From Achromobacter xylosoxidans (GTDB lineage Bacteria > Pseudomonadota > Gammaproteobacteria > Burkholderiales > Burkholderiaceae_B), in NCBI RefSeq assembly GCF_002192695.1, contig NZ_MTLG01000120.1:1-64000 (forward strand): DNA of 64,000 bases, given 5' to 3'. Position 1 is the first letter of the stretch. The number at the start of each line of letters is the position of its first letter. Of the stretch, positions 63,327 to 64,000 are shown piece after piece. The notes beneath the pieces were generated by a model. The model worked only from the letters and a program-made list of their open reading frames with translations, was not told where the DNA came from and did no database searches. A program made the translations under genes and the position numbers.

Positions 63327-64000
63327 TCAGTTCCAGAATTTGCACTTGGATTCCGCCTTGGAGGCAAACGCCTGCTCTCCCGGAATCATCTGCACCTGCT
63401 TGTAGTAGTCCCAAGGCCCCTTGGATTCGGCCGGGCTCTTGATTTCCATGAGCCGCAGATCGTGGACCATGCGGCCGTCCTCCCGGATGTAGCCGTTCTG
63501 GGTGTACATGTCGTTGATTTTGTCGTTCCTCATCTGCGCCATCACGTCCTCGGCCTGGCTGGTGGCCGCGTGCTGGACGGCTTGCAGATAATGCAGCGTT
63601 GCCGAGTAGCTGGCCGCCTGCATGCTGGTCGGCATCTTGTTCATCTTCTGCTGGAAGCGGGCGGCCCAGGCGCGCGATTTGTCGTCCGAGTCCCAGTACC
63701 AGGCCTCGGTCAGGTTGATGCCGCGGGTCTGCTCCAGGCCCAGGGCGTGGACGTCGGTGATGAACAGCATCAGGCCCGCCAGCTTCATCGACGAAGACAG
63801 GCCGAACTCGCTCGCGGCCTTGACGGAGTTGATGGTGTCCGCGCCGCCGTTGGCCAGTCCCAGGACCTGTGCGCCCGAGGCCTTGGCCTGCAGCAGGAAG
63901 GACGAGAAGTCGGGCGTGGACAGGGGATGGCGCACGCTGCCCAGCACGCTGCCGCCATTGGCCTTGACGACCTCCGTGGTTTCTTTTTCCAGCGACTTGC
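63327..64000 (-). CDS. branched-chain-type ABC transporter substrate-binding protein (partial)
   Basis: The C-terminal 224 residues of a Peripla_BP_6 (LivK-like) receptor; the N-terminus lies beyond the right edge, where the frame is still open (KSLEKETTEVVKANGG). GSVLGSVRHPLSTPDFSSFLLQAKASGAQVLGLANGGAD is the typical second lobe, and the C-terminus has a Cys-containing SKCKFWN end. It is the first gene in view of the oxygenase-ALDH-SDR operon and presumably imports its substrate. Confidence 0.9.
   Translation of the reverse strand, partial: KSLEKETTEVVKANGGSVLGSVRHPLSTPDFSSFLLQAKASGAQVLGLANGGADTINSVKAASEFGLSSSMKLAGLMLFITDVHALGLEQTRGINLTEAWYWDSDDKSRAWAARFQQKMNKMPTSMQAASYSATLHYLQAVQHAATSQAEDVMAQMRNDKINDMYTQNGYIREDGRMVHDLRLMEIKSPAESKGPWDYYKQVQMIPGEQAFASKAESKCKFWN

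Overview
The window is GC-rich chromosomal DNA of a betaproteobacterium of order Burkholderiales, most likely Alcaligenaceae (Achromobacter/Bordetella type). This is inferred from gene content and order: a Bug/TctC-type binding protein, a DUF4148 protein, a Burkholderiales-type trimeric porin, a single-chain DUF3683 flavo/Fe-S dehydrogenase, and the rsmI-yraN-diaA-dolP and kdsD-kdsC-lptCAB-hpf-ptsN-hprK blocks. About 73 protein genes are supported. I see no tRNA, rRNA, CRISPR array, prophage or intact insertion sequence. Most of the window is ordinary core genome.

Layout. 1-2.7 kb: a DASS anion permease and an Ldh_2-type malate/lactate dehydrogenase, with a perfect FNR box upstream. 3.0-5.3 kb: slmA, a HAD nucleotidase and argB. 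5.5-6.3 kb: a MetQ/NlpA-like binding protein with a hairpin-plus-T-run leader. 6.5-10.4 kb: tlpA-like, dolP, diaA and yraN, divergent from rsmI and ogt. 10.5-22 kb: the envelope and PTS-Ntr region (rlpA, rapZ, hprK, ptsN, hpf, lptB, lptA, lptC, kdsC, kdsD). It is interrupted by two opposite-strand c-type cytochromes and a MocR regulator, and rpoN is missing from its usual place between lptB and hpf. 22-31 kb: purT, a GbsR/MarR-type regulator preceded by three tandem 9-bp palindromic units, then cydA-cydB-cydX-cydD-cydC (cytochrome bd oxidase and its assembly exporter) and apt. 31-41 kb: a LysR regulator with a clear operator, a DUF4148 repeat protein, a porin, ilvA, a YqaA protein and the 1319-residue DUF3683 dehydrogenase. 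41-55 kb: orphan solute-binding proteins, PLP enzymes, mvaB, dprA, def-fmt, small redox and stress genes, an HxlR/SMR-exporter pair and rimO.

55.4-59.3 kb is the least ordinary stretch. It holds a lone NadS-type XRE regulator with a palindromic operator, a 520-bp gene-poor region with a 16-bp palindrome, an operon of a HEAT-repeat protein and a MerR-HEAT fusion regulator read from a textbook 19-bp-spacer MerR promoter, a lineage-specific-looking lipoprotein, and the decayed C-terminus of a histidine kinase. 59.3-64 kb (minus strand) is a catabolic operon: ABC binding protein (cut by the window edge), 2OG/IPNS-type oxygenase, aldehyde dehydrogenase, SDR, and a PduO-type adenosyltransferase.

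The best candidate for an undescribed system is the HEAT / MerR-HEAT operon at 56238-58084. The GbsR-cyd regulatory module and the IPNS-ALDH-SDR pathway come next.
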